A stretch of DNA of 64,000 nucleotides from JAMXLO01 sp963818775 (GCA_963818775.1 CAWFUF010000017.1:186001-250000), one strand, 5' to 3'. Positions 1 through 8,697 are shown, numbered from the stretch's first letter. The notes: generated by a model from the sequence alone, not told the origin. Translations and numbers: made by a program.

Positions 1-402
1 CCAGAGCTGAAGGCACGCTTGGTGACGCACGCCTATCAGACCTTTTTTGACCGGACCATCGCCAACTTCGAGGCCTTGGTAGAGGGCCGCGATATTCGCA
101 TCGGCAGGCCAGTGGATGAGCCTGCACCGCCACCTATGGAACAGATCATGCCACTGCTGCAGCGGATCGGCGAGATCGCGATACCGGTGCTGCAACAACT
201 CGCGGGCAAGCGCGATCAGGCGGGAGCAAGCGAGGCGAAGCGCATCGACACTGATGGCTTTGTCCACATTACGCCTGCCCAATCGATCGTTTCCGGAACA
301 GTGTCCGATCCGGAGCAGTGGATCGCTGAGATTTCGCGTTTCATCGATGGTCTCTCTCAAGCTGTGCAACGAGAGCTGACCCAGGCTGCCTTTGTCGCAT
401 GA
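1..402 (+). CDS. C-terminal part of unrecognised protein (5' cut by window)
   Basis: The frame is open from base 1, so the true start lies upstream; the first possible internal start is a TTG at base 19. About 133 residues are visible, with a mostly helical look and a proline-rich stretch near residue 38 (EPAPPPMEQ). I do not recognise the family. Its TGA overlaps the ATG of the epimerase gene by four bases, so it is probably the upstream member of the same operon as the epimerase and SRPBCC genes. Confidence 0.6.
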   Translation, partial: PELKARLVTHAYQTFFDRTIANFEALVEGRDIRIGRPVDEPAPPPMEQIMPLLQRIGEIAIPVLQQLAGKRDQAGASEAKRIDTDGFVHITPAQSIVSGTVSDPEQWIAEISRFIDGLSQAVQRELTQAAFVA

Positions 403-1460
403 GAGCACTGGTAACGGGTGCAACAGGTTTGATAGGTGCGCATCTTGTCCGCGCTCTGGTGGATGCGGGCCACGAAGTACGATGTCTTGTTCGGCAGACC
501 AGCCGGCGTGATTCACTTGAAGGCCTGCCAGTGACATGGGTTGTTGCCGATCTTTTGCACGACAGCAAAGTGCTCGATACAGCCTGCGCCGAATGCGATG
601 CGGCATTCCATACCGCCGCGCAATACGCTTATGGGGGCATCAGTTCAACGGAAATACTCGACACCGCGGTTGCCGGCACCGAAGCTCTGTTGCGAGCCTG
701 CAATCGGCAAGCTGTTCGTACTGTGGTCGTGACCTCGTCGTCCGTAGTATTCGGCCACAGCAATCGCGGCACGATCATTTGTGAAGGCGAGCCAGTGGCA
801 GGCAGCGACGGCGAGCCAACCTACGTCTTTGCGAAAATAGCGCAGCATCACCGAGCGCAGCGACTTGCCAAACTTCTCAAACTGGATGTGCGCTTCGCAT
901 GCCCGACGATGACGCTTGGACCGACGAATTCCCGCCTGGGACCGAGCAATGGTCTCATAGTGTCGTACCTTACCGATCCTTTCAGCAGCACGTTCCCCGG
1001 CGGCTGCAACCTCGTGTCGGCGCGCAACGTTGCAGAGGGCCATCTGCTCATCGCGTTGAATGGCACCGCGGGCGAATCCTATCTGCTCGGCTCAGAAAAC
1101 CTGACATGGCGGCAAATTCACGGCATGGTCGCTGACTTGGCCGGTGTATCGCCACCACTGGCAGAACTCAATCATGTGTCTGCATTTCTGGCAGCCGCTA
1201 CCGAGGAACTTCTTGCCGCCATGGCCGGACGCGTCGCGCTGTCCACACGACAGCAGGCCACGATGATTGGTCGCTATTACTGGTTTTCGCATGCCAAGGC
1301 TGCCGCGCTGGGCTACGCACCCACGACTGCGCGGAATGCCCTGATAGAGACAATATCCTGGTTGGCATCGTCCTCATACATCACGCGCGAAGTACGAACA
1401 CGCATGCACCTGTCGCCAGAAATCTACCGTCTTCGCTCCATCACGGAGACACAGCATTGA
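399..1460 (+). CDS. NAD(P)-dependent epimerase/dehydratase family protein (extended SDR)
   Basis: This is a 353-residue extended SDR. The N-terminus starts directly with the Rossmann motif GATGLIG (residues 7-13), and the catalytic Tyr-Lys pair sits in YVFAKIA, preceded by a TSSS serine strand. The sequence resembles dihydroflavonol-4-reductase/HpnA-type reductases that act on keto groups of sugars or lipids; the substrate cannot be told. It overlaps the gene before it by four bases (ATGA) and the SRPBCC gene after it by four (TTGA), implying translational coupling. It could belong to a small lipid or polyketide modification operon, but that is inference. Confidence 0.8.
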   Translation: MRALVTGATGLIGAHLVRALVDAGHEVRCLVRQTSRRDSLEGLPVTWVVADLLHDSKVLDTACAECDAAFHTAAQYAYGGISSTEILDTAVAGTEALLRACNRQAVRTVVVTSSSVVFGHSNRGTIICEGEPVAGSDGEPTYVFAKIAQHHRAQRLAKLLKLDVRFACPTMTLGPTNSRLGPSNGLIVSYLTDPFSSTFPGGCNLVSARNVAEGHLLIALNGTAGESYLLGSENLTWRQIHGMVADLAGVSPPLAELNHVSAFLAAATEELLAAMAGRVALSTRQQATMIGRYYWFSHAKAAALGYAPTTARNALIETISWLASSSYITREVRTRMHLSPEIYRLRSITETQH

Positions 1461-1996
1461 AGAGCTTTCGCAGCCTCGTCGTGCTCAAGCGTCCCCGGCA
1501 GGAACTTTGGACAGTCATGCGGGACCACCTGATCGACTTCGCCGAACGCATCGACGATATCGATAGCATTCGACAGATCGAACGGTCGACGGATTCCAAA
1601 GGCATCGTCCACATCGTGAATGAGTGGCGTATCCATCAGCAACTTCCCGCCGCAATTCGCACCATGCTTAAGATAGGAGAACTGGCCTGGATCGATCGCA
1701 ATAGTTGGAATACCGACACCGGCACTTGCTCCTGGAGTATTGAGCCGATCTTCCTTCCTGAGTTCATCTCCTGCTCCGGTGAGACAGCGTTCAGCCCGGC
1801 CATGGCCGGGCGAGGAACCCGGGTCACGTTTGCCGGCGAGCTCGACCTCAAGCCGGGTTTGCTCGGTTCACTGGCCGGCATCGAACCGATGGTGTCCGGC
1901 TTAATCGAATCGATCGTGACCACCATCATTCCGCGCAATTTGCGCGCCGTTGTCGAAGCCGCAGCGGCATTCGAGTTGCCGCAGGAGAGCACCTAA
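1457..1996 (+). CDS. SRPBCC (START-like) family protein
   Basis: This 179-residue protein starts with TTG overlapping the epimerase stop codon. The opening strand followed by a helix (PRQELWTVMRDHLIDFAERI), a central run of beta strands with paired tryptophans, and a long C-terminal helix are typical of the SRPBCC/polyketide cyclase fold, which holds hydrophobic ligands in a cavity. I see no catalytic motif, so the role may be ligand binding or cyclisation. Its 3' end overlaps the convergent beta-propeller gene by four bases. Confidence 0.65.
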   Translation: MKSFRSLVVLKRPRQELWTVMRDHLIDFAERIDDIDSIRQIERSTDSKGIVHIVNEWRIHQQLPAAIRTMLKIGELAWIDRNSWNTDTGTCSWSIEPIFLPEFISCSGETAFSPAMAGRGTRVTFAGELDLKPGLLGSLAGIEPMVSGLIESIVTTIIPRNLRAVVEAAAAFELPQEST

Positions 1997-3282
1997 CCGA
2001 GCAAGACGCTGTGGTGAAAGCCGAGCCTCGGATCGGCGAGTGGAGATAGCCATGGGAAGTAGTTCTGCAGCTCCGGCATCGGAACGCGAAGCCGCACCTC
2101 GCCCGCTGGATAATCATAGATCGTGATGCAGTTGAGCCCACGATTTGCCGTGAACAGCAACGACTGATCGGCAGATAGCTGGCATGCATAAATCGAGTCA
2201 AGCAGGCTGAACCGGCTTACCCGCAGCGCGCCAAGGAAGTGCCGGCTGTTCGTCGCGAAGCTGCCCCGTGCGAATGCTTCGTAGATTTGCGTCGCGACCT
2301 CGCGCGGGCGTGCCAAATGCGCCGCCAGATCCGGCCGCTCATCGATGATCCGGAACCGCGCAAAATCGTCGAGCTCGATCGCGATGATCGACTGGCTGCC
2401 GCCGTTGCAGAAGATCAGCTCGCTGTCGGAAAGTGTGATATCCGAGTTGATGTGGGCGGGAATCTCCCGGCCTGCAGCCCAATGTCGACTGACACGCTTC
2501 TCCCGTGCATCGATCTCAAACGCATACTCCTTGAGATAAGCCATGCCCCACTCGTGATAATCGCGATTATCCTGGGGTGAGACGCGGAAAGAGACCGCAT
2601 AGAATATGTCCTCCCGGGGATGCACAGCGACATGCCAGCACGTTGCTGGCAATTGAAGCACGGTGACGCGATCGGTTCGGCGGTCCCAGATGCCAACGTG
2701 ACGAGCCTCGCCCGCTGCAGCGTCGGCCGGGTTGTCCATCGAGCCATACACGACATAGCGCCCCGATGCGGTTCGCTTCATGCCATGCGGCAGCTTGACA
2801 CCGTGCGGAATCAGGCGCTGGGGATTCGTCAGATCTCCGAGTCGGAACGCGTAGAAGTGCTCGCCGATTGGCGTGATGATCTCCTGATCTGACAGCCAGA
2901 CAACATGGGTACTGCCTTGCAGCGACGTGCGCGCTGTTTCGAAGCGCAGCGTTGAGATACGCTCGATTTCGTTCAGCGTTGTTGGATCATAGAACAACAG
3001 ATGCTGGCCGGCGTTGCCGAGGTAACCGACCGTACCCGATGGATTGACCGACACCGCGTGACCTGCCGCGATCCCGTCGAAATATACGATCTTGTAGGCA
3101 TGGCGATTGCCCACGGGATCGAACAGGAACAGGCAAACGCCGGCCATGCCCTCAAGGCCGTTGATACCGTTGCCATCGAGCGCGATGTGAAAAGCGTAAG
3201 GGTACCCTTTCACTCCCGCGGGTTCGCTGCGCGATCGGGTGCGCGGCGCGCGCGGTGCCCGTTGTCCGACTGCCCGTGCCAA
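1993..3282 (-). CDS. Beta-propeller protein (YVTN/lactonase-like repeats)
   Basis: The 429-residue product shows repeated short motifs of the propeller type, for example SVNPSGTVGYLG, VAVHPREDIFYAV and LSADQSLLFTANR, each a strand pair with an Asp/Gly turn. No signal peptide is obvious, and no enzyme-specific residues stand out. The start used here is a TTG five bases after the zur stop codon; an internal Met near residue 46 would remove the Arg-rich leader, so the N-terminus is uncertain. The gene could be translationally coupled to zur, but no functional link is evident. Confidence 0.65.
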   Translation of the reverse strand: MARAVGQRAPRAPRTRSRSEPAGVKGYPYAFHIALDGNGINGLEGMAGVCLFLFDPVGNRHAYKIVYFDGIAAGHAVSVNPSGTVGYLGNAGQHLLFYDPTTLNEIERISTLRFETARTSLQGSTHVVWLSDQEIITPIGEHFYAFRLGDLTNPQRLIPHGVKLPHGMKRTASGRYVVYGSMDNPADAAAGEARHVGIWDRRTDRVTVLQLPATCWHVAVHPREDIFYAVSFRVSPQDNRDYHEWGMAYLKEYAFEIDAREKRVSRHWAAGREIPAHINSDITLSDSELIFCNGGSQSIIAIELDDFARFRIIDERPDLAAHLARPREVATQIYEAFARGSFATNSRHFLGALRVSRFSLLDSIYACQLSADQSLLFTANRGLNCITIYDYPAGEVRLRVPMPELQNYFPWLSPLADPRLGFHHSVLLG

Positions 3283-3286
3283 TCAA

Positions 3287-3799
3287 TCAGCCATTCGCGC
3301 CATGACGGGCCCTACTCGGAGCTGCGGTGCGACACGTGCTGCACAGCCCCTCGGCCTCAATGGTCGCATTGCTGATACTGAAGCCTGCTTCCTTCGCCAC
3401 CCGCGCCAGGACCGTAGAAACGTCATGATCCTGCATCTCCACCACCCGCCCGCACTTGCGGCAGATCAGGAATTGCGCCGCGTGGGTGTGGCTCACGCCG
3501 TCGGGATCGACCGTGCAGCCGGCGACGCAGCCGACAAACGCGGATAGCCGCTCTACGCGATGGATTAGCCCCTGCTCCAGCAAAAAGTCGAGGGTCCGGT
3601 ACACTGTGGGGGGAGCCGCACTGCGCCGGGTCTGGCGTAGCCGGTCCAGCAGGTCGTAAGCGCCCGTGGGTGATGCGGTATCCAGAATCATGCCGAGTAC
3701 GTGCCGACGCAATTCCGTCAGGTTCGCACCCCGATGCTCGCAGATCGCCTCGGCTCGATTGAGCAACGCCTCGGTCCGTCGCGAGAATTCAGCCGCCAT
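3287..3799 (-). CDS. zur: Zinc uptake regulator, Fur family (Zur)
   Basis: This is a 170-residue Fur-family repressor. The winged helix contains PPTVYRTLDFLLEQGLIHRV (about residues 63-82), the dimerisation domain carries H104 and H106, and two CxxC pairs (C113/C116 and C153/C156) form the structural zinc site. I chose the ATG at 3799 because a GAGGGG ribosome site lies just upstream; the longer in-frame start would add 13 unconserved residues. It is divergent from a znuACB operon, and the shared intergenic region holds a palindrome (3856-3872). With zinc bound, Zur represses zinc import; the genomic pairing supports Zur over Fur or Mur. Confidence 0.88.
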   Translation of the reverse strand: MAAEFSRRTEALLNRAEAICEHRGANLTELRRHVLGMILDTASPTGAYDLLDRLRQTRRSAAPPTVYRTLDFLLEQGLIHRVERLSAFVGCVAGCTVDPDGVSHTHAAQFLICRKCGRVVEMQDHDVSTVLARVAKEAGFSISNATIEAEGLCSTCRTAAPSRARHGANG

Positions 3800-3844
3800 C
3801 CGATCCCCTCTGTTGGCGCTACAGCTTAGCACGCCCACTGACGG

Positions 3845-3873
3845 TTGCGCGCATTATGTTACAGTATTACATA
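3845..3873 (+). promoter_or_regulatory. Possible znuA promoter overlapping the Zur box
   Basis: TTGCGC at 3845-3850 and TACATA at 3868-3873 are separated by exactly 17 bases. Each hexamer matches the sigma-70 consensus at only three of six positions, so the case rests on spacing and on overlap with the palindrome. Transcription would begin about 20 bases before the znuA start. Confidence 0.35.
3856..3872. promoter_or_regulatory. Putative Zur box
   Basis: A 17-base imperfect palindrome, ATGTTACAGTATTACAT, lies between zur and znuA. Its half-sites (ATGTnA/TnACAT) resemble the AT-rich Zur operators of alphaproteobacteria. It sits 30 bases before the chosen znuA start and covers the spacer and -10 region of the best promoter I can find, which is what a repressor site should do. 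It also shows that the upstream in-frame ATG at 3845 is unlikely to be the znuA start. Confidence 0.7.
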
Positions 3874-3901
3874 CCATCCCGACGACCCTCCGAGGCCGAA
3901 C

Positions 3902-4780
3902 ATGGTGGCACTATACACGTTGACCGTCATTCTAGCCTTGCTCGCCGTGCCCGCGGCCGCACAGAACGCCGGCGGCGCCACCGATGTTGTTGCGGCCGAG
4001 AACTTTTACGGCGACGTCGCCCAACAACTCGCTGGTGATCACACCACGGTCAGCAGCATCCTGAGCAATCCTGACCAGGATCCACATCTGTTCGAGGCAA
4101 GTCCTTCGGTTGCCCGCCTCCTGTCAGGCGCCGCCATCGTGATCTACAATGGCGCCGACTACGATCCGTGGATGACGAAGCTGCTCGCCGCCACGAGGTC
4201 GCAAAATCGCGAGATCATTGTCGTTGCCGATCTCGTGCACAGGAAGGCCGGCGACAATCCACACCTCTGGTACGATCCACCCACAATGCCGACCTTTGCC
4301 AGGGCGCTGGCAAAATCGTTGTCGGACCGCGAGCCGTCACGCAGGAACGACTATGACGAGAGGCTGCGCGCCTTTCTCGCCTCGCTGCAGCCGATGGACG
4401 CCAAAATCGCAGAACTGCGCCGGAACTTCGGCAGCATCTCAGTGACGGCCACCGAGCCGGTGTTCGGCTACATGGCTGCCGCGCTGGGCTTCACGATGCG
4501 CAATGAGCGCTTCCAGCTTGCCGTGATGAACAGCGCCGAACCGCGCGCCTCCGACGTGGCCGCCTTCGAAAGCGATCTCCGCAAGCACGCCGTCCGGCTG
4601 ATGTTCTACAATAGTCAGGCGTCCAATACCGCAGCGCAGCGCCTGGTGCGAATAGCCACGCAATCGAAGGTTCCTGTCGTTGGCGTGACCGAGACCGAGC
4701 CCCCCGGTAAGAATTACCAGGACTGGATGATGAGCGAACTCGACGCGATCGCTCAGGCACTGTCCGGCACCCCACAGTGA
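3902..4780 (+). CDS. znuA: Periplasmic metal-binding protein of zinc/manganese ABC importer (cluster 9)
   Basis: The 292-residue product has a clear signal peptide (MVALYTLTVILALLAVPAAA). Candidate metal ligands are H62 (DPHLFE), H121 (NPHLWYDP), E185 (TEPVFGY) and an acidic residue at E264 or E266. Classical ZnuA has His at the third place and a His-rich loop; both are missing here, and the H-H-E-acid set is closer to PsaA/MntA-type proteins. The Zur linkage still argues for zinc. The start at 3902 precedes the signal peptide and lies downstream of the Zur box. Its stop overlaps the GTG start of the ATPase gene. Confidence 0.85.
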   Translation: MVALYTLTVILALLAVPAAAQNAGGATDVVAAENFYGDVAQQLAGDHTTVSSILSNPDQDPHLFEASPSVARLLSGAAIVIYNGADYDPWMTKLLAATRSQNREIIVVADLVHRKAGDNPHLWYDPPTMPTFARALAKSLSDREPSRRNDYDERLRAFLASLQPMDAKIAELRRNFGSISVTATEPVFGYMAAALGFTMRNERFQLAVMNSAEPRASDVAAFESDLRKHAVRLMFYNSQASNTAAQRLVRIATQSKVPVVGVTETEPPGKNYQDWMMSELDAIAQALSGTPQ

Positions 4781-5592
4781 GCGCCATCGAATTTGTTGGG
4801 ACGACGCTGGCTTTTGGTACCAGAAAGGTGCTGGCCGCCATCGATCTCGCGGTTCGCGACAATGAATTCGTCGGCGTGCTCGGGCCCAATGGATCGGGCA
4901 AGACCACCTTGATGCGCGCGATACTCGGCCTGCTGGCACCGCGCAGCGGCACGATCCGTGTGCTGGGCAAGCCTGTGACTCGTGGCAACCCCGCCATCGG
5001 CTACATGCCGCAGATGCGTGGTCCGCTGGATCAGCTTCGCCTCTCCGGCTGGGATTTCGTTGCAAGTGGCGTCGGCGGCCATCGTTGGGGTCTGCCCTTG
5101 CTTACTCGAGCAAGTCGTCAGGAGGTCGCCTGGGCGTTGGAGCGAGTACACGCGACAGACCTTGCGCGTCGGCCGCTCGCGGAGACCTCCGGTGGTGAGC
5201 GCCAGCGTCTCCTCCTCGCGCAGGCGCTGCTCGGGCGACCGCGCTTGTTGCTGCTCGATGAACCGCTGATCAGCCTGGATCCCCATCATCAGCGCGCCGT
5301 TGTCGAGCTCACCCGTACGCTGCAGCAAGAACTCGGCATCACTGTTCTGTTCAGTGCGCACGAACTCAATCCGTTGCTGGGCGTGCTCGATCGCGTCCTC
5401 TATCTCGGCCAGGGCCATGCCGCGCTCGGTTCGGTCGAGGATGTCGTCACCAGCCCCGTGCTTTCACGGCTCTACGGTTCGGAGATCGACGTTGTGCGGC
5501 TGAATGGCCGAATCTTCGTCATGTCGGGCGGCCATGATGTCGAGCACGATGCCCACCAGCATGACCACAGCGGGCACCATGTTCACGTATGA
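4777..5592 (+). CDS. znuC: Zinc ABC transporter ATP-binding protein with His-rich tail
   Basis: This 271-residue ABC ATPase starts with GTG overlapping the znuA stop. Walker A is GPNGSGKT (36-43), the ABC signature is SGGERQR (138-144), Walker B ends at D161-E162, and the switch His is in SAHE. The last 19 residues contain eight histidines (from H253 to H270), an extension beyond the usual ATPase end. It may bind zinc on the cytoplasmic side and sense or buffer incoming metal; that is inference. It powers transport through the ZnuB permease encoded next, with which it overlaps by 14 bases. Confidence 0.88.
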   Translation: MSAIEFVGTTLAFGTRKVLAAIDLAVRDNEFVGVLGPNGSGKTTLMRAILGLLAPRSGTIRVLGKPVTRGNPAIGYMPQMRGPLDQLRLSGWDFVASGVGGHRWGLPLLTRASRQEVAWALERVHATDLARRPLAETSGGERQRLLLAQALLGRPRLLLLDEPLISLDPHHQRAVVELTRTLQQELGITVLFSAHELNPLLGVLDRVLYLGQGHAALGSVEDVVTSPVLSRLYGSEIDVVRLNGRIFVMSGGHDVEHDAHQHDHSGHHVHV

Positions 5593-6406
5593 CTTCATGC
5601 AGAACGCGTTCGCTGCCGCGTGTGTGGTGGCGGTGGTCTGCGGCCTGGTCGGATATTTCCTTGTGCTCCGCGCTCAGACATTTGCCGGCCATGCGCTATC
5701 GCATGTCGGCTTCGCCGGTGCCACGGGGGCGGTACTGATCGGCATCTCGCCACTCTGGGGCCTGATCGCAATGACACTCGCGGCAGGCGTTGGCATGGGC
5801 CTGCTCGGCGAGAAGCTGAACCAGCGGGATGTGGCAATCGGCATCGTGCTGTCGCTGTCCATGGGTCTCGGCCTGCTGTTTCTGAATTTTTTTACCTCCT
5901 ATGCCACACAGGCGACGACATTGTTGTTCGGCAACATCCTGGGAATCGATGCCGCGACAGTCTGGACACTGCTGTTGCTTGGCATTGCCGCCATCGCGGC
6001 ACTCGCAGTCATCGCGCGTCCGCTGCTGTTCGCCAGCCTCCAGCCCGAGCTTGCCGAGGCGAAGGGCGTGTCGCTGCGACTGCTGTCGGTACTGTTCCTG
6101 GCCATTGTCGCTCTCGGTGTGGCGGAGTGCGTGCAAATCGTCGGAGTCCTACTCGTCTTCGCCCTGATGGTTGGGCCGGCCGCATCGGCGCAACGCATAA
6201 CGACACAATTCTGGAGCGGCACCGCGTTGTCTGTCGCATTGGCACTGAGCGAAGCATGGCTTGGACTTGTGCTCGCCTTCCACACGGACTGGCCGACGAG
6301 CTTCTGGATTACTGCTTTGAGCAGCGGGGTCTATCTCGTTGCGGTACTCCGCGGAAACTTGCCAGTGAGGGCACGCGAGGCTACTGCTTCAGCTCCGTCA
6401 CGTTGA
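5579..6406 (+). CDS. znuB: Zinc ABC transporter permease
   Basis: This 275-residue integral membrane protein has about eight hydrophobic segments and belongs to the ABC-3 (ZnuB/MntB) permease family. Family traits include FLVLRAQTFAGHALSHVGFA near residue 25 and a VGVLLVFALMVGPAA segment late in the protein. I start it at the ATG at 5579, inside the znuC tail, because residues before it in this frame are polar and non-membrane; an ATG at 5597 is the alternative. It forms the channel for metal delivered by ZnuA and completes the operon. Confidence 0.85.
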   Translation: MFTYDFMQNAFAAACVVAVVCGLVGYFLVLRAQTFAGHALSHVGFAGATGAVLIGISPLWGLIAMTLAAGVGMGLLGEKLNQRDVAIGIVLSLSMGLGLLFLNFFTSYATQATTLLFGNILGIDAATVWTLLLLGIAAIAALAVIARPLLFASLQPELAEAKGVSLRLLSVLFLAIVALGVAECVQIVGVLLVFALMVGPAASAQRITTQFWSGTALSVALALSEAWLGLVLAFHTDWPTSFWITALSSGVYLVAVLRGNLPVRAREATASAPSR

Positions 6407-6420
6407 ACGCCCGGGTGGTG

Positions 6421-6783
6421 ATGTCCGCGGTTCGATTCGCCGTTATGTGGCTTGCGGCATGGTGCCAGATTTTAGTCGTCGCCACCATGCCGCTGGAAAC
6501 GTTTGCCGCCGGTCCAGATCTGCTCGGCAGCGTGCCCATTTGCCATGCCGACGCTGATAATCGGCAGCCGTCTCCCTCGTTGCCATCATCTACCAGCCAC
6601 GACTGCGTGCTGTGTGTGGTCTGTCAGTCGCACAGCGGATCGATTGCGCTGCTCCCGCCGACGCCAGTACCTGCCCCGCGTCGCACAGGCGGCCTCGCGC
6701 GCTTCGATATTGCGCAACCACGCGCGCCACCGCCTTCCCCGACGAACGCGGCACAGCCGCGCGGTCCACCGTCCCTGATCTGA
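6421..6783 (+). CDS. DUF2946-type small Cys/His-rich protein
   Basis: The 120-residue product begins with a hydrophobic signal or anchor segment (MSAVRFAVMWLAAWCQILV) and carries potential metal ligands in ICHAD and HDCVLCVVCQSH, followed by a proline-rich tail. This matches DUF2946, small proteins commonly found beside copper-handling genes. It lies 14 bases after znuB and before a beta-barrel-like gene and copC. The start at 6421 is chosen because the leader begins there; no strong ribosome site is seen. Its exact role is unknown. Confidence 0.65.
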   Translation: MSAVRFAVMWLAAWCQILVVATMPLETFAAGPDLLGSVPICHADADNRQPSPSLPSSTSHDCVLCVVCQSHSGSIALLPPTPVPAPRRTGGLARFDIAQPRAPPPSPTNAAQPRGPPSLI

Positions 6784-6853
6784 GTTCGGCCTGCCTATTC
6801 CGCCGCCGCCCATGGGCGTCGGCGTTGCCAACTCGCATCGGAGGATATTCCCT

Positions 6854-7819
6854 ATGCACCAGCCAAAGTTCCTGACCGCGCTCACTGGCGTGTGTCTGCT
6901 GCCACTTCAGACCGCGCTGGCACACGGCTTCGCCGGCCCGCACATGTTCGTCAGCACGCTGATCATCGACGATCCAAACGTGGCCGACGAAGCGTCACTG
7001 CCAACTTTCTCCTACCAGCCGCAGCCAAGTGACGGCGGGCTGGTATCCAATCTCTTCGCGACGGACTTCGAGTTCGACAAGCGCATCACCGAGAACTTCG
7101 GCTTCGCCATCAATGGCGGATACCAGTGGCTCACTCAGCCGGGCATGAAGACCGCCAACGGCTGGGAGAACTTCTCCGGCACGCTCAAATACAAGCCCTA
7201 CGTCAATGCCGAGCATGAGTTCATGATGTCGGTGGGCGTGATACGCAACTTCGCGCGCACCGGTGCGACCGGTTCGAATGGCGGGACGCTCGGCAATGAC
7301 GACAGCAGTTCCACGGCGCCGACCTTCTATTTCGGCAAGGGCTTCGGCGACCTGCCGATCGGTTGGGCGCGCGCCTTCGCGGTCACCGGCGAGCTCAGTT
7401 ACCAGATCGCCGACACGAAGCTGAAGGTCATCGGCACCGATCCGGACAGCAGCGCCTTTTTGTTCAACAATGGCACCTGGAACCAATGGTCCGGCGGACT
7501 GTCGCTGCAATACAGCATCCGCTACCTCCAGTCTCAGGTGAAGGATTTCGGGCTGCCGGAATTCGTCAACCGGCTGACACCGCTGGTTGAAGTTGCGTGG
7601 TCTTCCCCGGCAAGCCGGCCGAACCAGGGCAACACGCAATACCTGATTGCGCCCGGTATCAATTACACGGCGGAGACCTACGCGGTCGCGGTCGAGGCGT
7701 TGATTCCAGGCAACAAGCAGACCGGATCGCATGTCGGTGTGATCGCCCAGTTCCATCTCTATTTCGACGATCTGTTTCCGACCAGCCTCGGCAAGCCGAT
7801 CGTGGATTGGTGGAACTGA
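6854..7819 (+). CDS. Predicted outer-membrane beta-barrel protein in copper cluster
   Basis: This 321-residue protein has a signal peptide ending near QTALA, preceded by a good ribosome site (GGAGG, 6840-6844) that fixes the start at 6854. The mature part alternates polar and hydrophobic residues with many aromatic girdle positions (GYQWLTQ, LKYKPYV, LSLQYSIRYL), as expected for an outer-membrane barrel. It ends VDWWN rather than in a canonical final Phe. Its stop overlaps the copC start by one base, tying it to copper handling, perhaps as a porin-like partner. The substrate is unknown. Confidence 0.6.
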   Translation: MHQPKFLTALTGVCLLPLQTALAHGFAGPHMFVSTLIIDDPNVADEASLPTFSYQPQPSDGGLVSNLFATDFEFDKRITENFGFAINGGYQWLTQPGMKTANGWENFSGTLKYKPYVNAEHEFMMSVGVIRNFARTGATGSNGGTLGNDDSSSTAPTFYFGKGFGDLPIGWARAFAVTGELSYQIADTKLKVIGTDPDSSAFLFNNGTWNQWSGGLSLQYSIRYLQSQVKDFGLPEFVNRLTPLVEVAWSSPASRPNQGNTQYLIAPGINYTAETYAVAVEALIPGNKQTGSHVGVIAQFHLYFDDLFPTSLGKPIVDWWN

Positions 7820-8175
7820 TGCGGTACGGTGCGCTGATCGGGCTTGCGATGCTGGCGCAGGTATCGCCCGTCTTCGCCCATGCGTTTCTGGAACGCGCCA
7901 GTCCGCCGGTCGGCAGCGAGCTTGCTGCCCCGCCGCCCGAGCTCTCCATTACCTTCACCGAGGGCGTGGAGCCATTGTTCAGCACAATCGAAGTGCATGG
8001 CGCGAACGGCGCCGCGATCGACACAGGCACGCCGCATGTCGCGCCCGACAGCAACCGGCGGCTGATCGTGGAATTGCCGAAGCTAAAGCCAGGCACCTAC
8101 ACCGTGAACTGGCATGTGACCTCGGTGGATACCCACAAGACAGAGGGCAACTACACGTTCACCGTCACACACTGA
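7819..8175 (+). CDS. copC: Periplasmic copper resistance protein CopC
   Basis: This 118-residue protein has a signal peptide cleaved before H21, which would become the N-terminal histidine that binds Cu(II) in CopC. Other conserved points are the SPP segment after it, FTEGVEP in the middle, and D104 with H106 in the DTHKTEG motif near the end. It carries copper in the periplasm, often to CopD. Its ATG overlaps the stop of the barrel gene, and PCuAC and CopD genes follow, so the four form a copper operon. Confidence 0.88.
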   Translation: MRYGALIGLAMLAQVSPVFAHAFLERASPPVGSELAAPPPELSITFTEGVEPLFSTIEVHGANGAAIDTGTPHVAPDSNRRLIVELPKLKPGTYTVNWHVTSVDTHKTEGNYTFTVTH

Positions 8176-8202
8176 ACCTGAGATTCGCAGAGGGAGAGAG
8201 CC

Positions 8203-8697
8203 ATGCGAACGCTCCTCGCCACAGTCCTGATAGTCATGCCTTTCGCCGCCTTCGCCGATGTGGTGGGCATCCAGGTCGATCACATCTGGGCGCGCGCGGC
8301 ATCTGCCGGGCATGAGGGCGCCGTCTACCTGACGATCACCGACGAAGGCACGCCGGATACTCTGACCGGCGTTACAACGCCGATCGCTGCCGAAGCCGCG
8401 GTGCATCAGAGCATCGACGATCATGGCGTGATGAAAATGCGACCGGTGGGACCGCTGCCGATCGAACATGGCAAGCCGGTGACGCTCGCGCCGGGCGGCT
8501 ACCACATCATGCTGTCGGGGCTAAAACAGTCCCTGACGCAAGGGGACAGTTTTCCGATAACGCTCAGCTTCGCGAAAGCGGGACCAGTGACGGCGACGGC
8601 GATCGTGGCGAAGGCTGGGGCCAGGATGCCCAGCCTGGACCGCGGCAACATGAGCGGCATGGGCGCCATGCCCTTGCAGGGCGGCAAACAGCCTTAG
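8203..8697 (+). CDS. PCuAC periplasmic copper chaperone
   Basis: The 164-residue protein has a signal peptide (to FAAFA) and the exact PCuAC metal site H68-x10-M79-x21-H101-x-M103. PCuAC proteins bind Cu(I) in the periplasm and help load the CuA centre of cytochrome oxidase. A GGGAGAGAG ribosome site lies just before the ATG at 8203. It sits between copC and the copD fusion, so it likely exchanges copper with them. The tail after the domain is Met-rich (NMSGMGAM), possibly an additional Cu(I) site. Confidence 0.88.
   Translation: MRTLLATVLIVMPFAAFADVVGIQVDHIWARAASAGHEGAVYLTITDEGTPDTLTGVTTPIAAEAAVHQSIDDHGVMKMRPVGPLPIEHGKPVTLAPGGYHIMLSGLKQSLTQGDSFPITLSFAKAGPVTATAIVAKAGARMPSLDRGNMSGMGAMPLQGGKQP

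Noticed and set aside
3845..3901. Longer ZnuA start at 3845
   Set aside because: It would translate through the Zur box and place a polar leader before the signal peptide.
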